From Roseibium sp. MMSF_3544 (GTDB lineage Bacteria > Pseudomonadota > Alphaproteobacteria > Rhizobiales > Stappiaceae), in NCBI RefSeq assembly GCF_030732845.1, contig NZ_JASHKA010000008.1, positions 1 to 64,000 of the forward strand: a DNA stretch of 64,000 nucleotides. The letters are read 5' to 3'. The first letter of the stretch is position 1. Each line of letters opens with the position of its first letter. The position numbers and the translations under genes were made by a program. The notes beneath the pieces are model-generated. The model ran no database searches. It worked only from the letters and a program-made list of their open reading frames with translations, and had not been told where the DNA came from. Of this stretch, positions 62,819-64,000 are shown one piece after another.

Positions 62819-63742
62819 ATGCACCGCTATGTGCTCGGTCGATTGCTCAGTGCAATCCCGACCCTCTTTCTGATCGTGACAATCTCGTTTTTCCTGATCC
62901 GGATCGCGCCTGGCGGTCCGTTCGATTTGGAACGTCCCCTCGAAGCCAAGGTGATGGAGAATCTGAACAAGATCTACCATCTCGACGAGCCGCTCTGGAA
63001 CCAGTACCTGCTCTATCTGAAGAGCATCGTGCAGCTTGATTTCGGACCGAGTTTTTATTTCCGGGACTTCACGATCAATGAGCTCTTTGCGGCAAGTTTG
63101 CCCATTTCCATTCAACTTGGTCTGACGGCGCTGTGCCTGGCGCTCGTGGTTGGCGGCACCCTTGGCGTCATCGCGGCCCTCAGGCAGAACCAGGCGACCG
63201 ATTACACGGTGATGGCTGCTGCGACACTCGGCGTGACCATACCGAATTTCGTCGTCGCACCGATCCTGACCCTGATCCTGGGAGTCTGGCTGGGCTGGCT
63301 GCCTGTGGGGGGCTGGAACGGAGGGGCCTTCGTCAACATTATCCTGCCGGTTGTGACGCTTGCACTGCCGCAGGTCGCCGTTGTCGCGCGTCTGACGCGT
63401 GGCTCGATGATCGAAGCGCTTCGCTCCAATCATGTGCGCACGGCACGGGCTTACGGGCTGACCGGTTACATGGTCGTTGTCGTCCATGCATTAAGAGGTG
63501 CGATCCTGCCGGTCGTTTCCTATCTCGGGCCTGCGGCGGCGGCGCTGCTGACCGGGTCGGTCGTGATCGAGACCATCTTCGGCATCCCCGGTATCGGCCG
63601 CTATTTCGTTCAAGGCGCGCTCAACCGCGACTACACGCTTGTCATGGGCACCGTCGTTGTCGTCGCCTGTTTCGTCATCCTGTTCAACCTCGTCGTGGAT
63701 CTGCTTTACGCGCTGCTTGATCCGCGTGTGCGCTACGATTGA
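62819..63742 (+). CDS. oppB: Oligopeptide ABC transporter permease OppB
   Basis: 307 residues, six helices, no start-codon doubt. Begins MHRYVLGRLLSAIPTLFLIVTISFFLIRIAPGGPFD, the OppB/DppB start, and carries the conserved C-terminal EAA-type region RLTRGSMIEALRSNHVRTARAYGL, where the ATPases dock. Continues the operon with oppC 13 bases on. Confidence 0.95.
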   Translation: MHRYVLGRLLSAIPTLFLIVTISFFLIRIAPGGPFDLERPLEAKVMENLNKIYHLDEPLWNQYLLYLKSIVQLDFGPSFYFRDFTINELFAASLPISIQLGLTALCLALVVGGTLGVIAALRQNQATDYTVMAAATLGVTIPNFVVAPILTLILGVWLGWLPVGGWNGGAFVNIILPVVTLALPQVAVVARLTRGSMIEALRSNHVRTARAYGLTGYMVVVVHALRGAILPVVSYLGPAAAALLTGSVVIETIFGIPGIGRYFVQGALNRDYTLVMGTVVVVACFVILFNLVVDLLYALLDPRVRYD

Positions 63743-63755
63743 GGAGGGACAGACC

Positions 63756-64000
63756 ATGACAATGACCGCAACAAGCAACGACGTTCCGGCAAAAGGACGC
63801 TCCTTATGGGACGACGCCCGCGACCGACTGCTCGCCAACCGGGCCGCCGTCGCCTCCATGTTCGTCCTCGTGACAATTGCACTCGTATCGATTTTCGGAC
63901 CGATGCTGTCGCCGCACCAGTTCGACACGGTCTACCGCGACTACGTCAAGGTACCGGCCAGCCTGCAGGCCTATCCGAAGCCTGAGCAGGTCGAACCGGC
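63756..64000 (+). CDS. oppC: Oligopeptide ABC transporter permease OppC, N-terminal part (runs off the right edge)
   Basis: About 81 residues visible. First helix after an N-terminal arm (SLWDDARDRLLANRAAVASMFVLVTIALVSIFGPMLSPHQFD), the OppC start with the typical MLSPHQFD-type turn before its periplasmic loop. ATG at 63756; a second ATG two codons on is possible. Follows oppB by 13 bases with GAGGAGGG upstream. Confidence 0.9.
   Translation, partial: MTMTATSNDVPAKGRSLWDDARDRLLANRAAVASMFVLVTIALVSIFGPMLSPHQFDTVYRDYVKVPASLQAYPKPEQVEP

Overview
The window reads as a chromosomal segment of a GC-rich alphaproteobacterium. A marine Roseibium/Labrenzia-type (Stappiaceae) bacterium is the best guess. 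The evidence is the protein repertoire: a BA14K-family protein, a DUF2585 protein, minCDE, a VirC1-like ParA, an oxyR-katG pair, a fabI-DUF3141 pair, several TRAP and ABC uptake genes, and abundant short intergenic palindromic repeats. The genus is inference; no rRNA or tRNA gene was found to test it.

Layout. 1-833: N-terminal part of a LamG + RTX secreted protein running off the left edge. 1.5-12 kb: a carbohydrate-acid catabolic locus. It has two Gfo/Idh/MocA dehydrogenases, an isocitrate/isopropylmalate-type dehydrogenase, OtnC and OtnK (3-oxo-tetronate-phosphate route to DHAP), a metallo-beta-lactamase-fold lactonase-like enzyme, an ABM-domain protein, a complete TRAP transporter (DctP, DctQ, DctM) and a divergent FCD-type GntR regulator. 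12-15.7 kb: DUF2585, prfC and a GNAT enzyme. 15.9-19.4 kb: a 1,166-residue KAP P-loop NTPase with an EVE/PUA-like domain, the best candidate for an undescribed conflict or defence protein. 19.6-24.5 kb: a choline-kinase-like phosphotransferase, a methyltransferase, an HD-type protein, an MFS carrier and a periplasmic protein. 24.6-26.6 kb: minCDE. 27.4-32.8 kb: a DMT exporter, an HlyD/ABC-2 export operon and an orphan ParA. 33.2-41.1 kb: mixed single genes. 41.1-44.5 kb: divergent oxyR/katG. 44.7-48.1 kb: fabI and DUF3141. 48.3-52 kb: DUF2157/GDYXXLXY, rsmC and an RsuA-type pseudouridine synthase. 52.2-52.9 kb: a small GIY-YIG nuclease between two 152-bp near-identical repeats. 52.9-60.9 kb: gamma-butyrobetaine-hydroxylase-like oxygenase, HdeD, MarR, FabF, XRE-cupin/GNAT, ABC-F and BA14K. 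61.1-64 kb: the start of an oppABC peptide transporter operon running off the right edge.

How it fits together. In the 3-12 kb locus the TRAP system would import a sugar or sugar acid, the dehydrogenases and lactonase would oxidise it to a tetronate-type acid, and OtnK/OtnC would phosphorylate and decarboxylate the 3-oxo acid to triose phosphate. GntR probably controls it through a palindrome at 10207-10220. A perfect 16-bp LacI-type operator at 2719-2734 suggests a separate regulator for the first Gfo/Idh/MocA gene. OxyR with KatG is a peroxide-stress module. At least four families of palindromic intergenic repeats fill most long non-coding gaps. Features were read from sequence alone; no database search was run.
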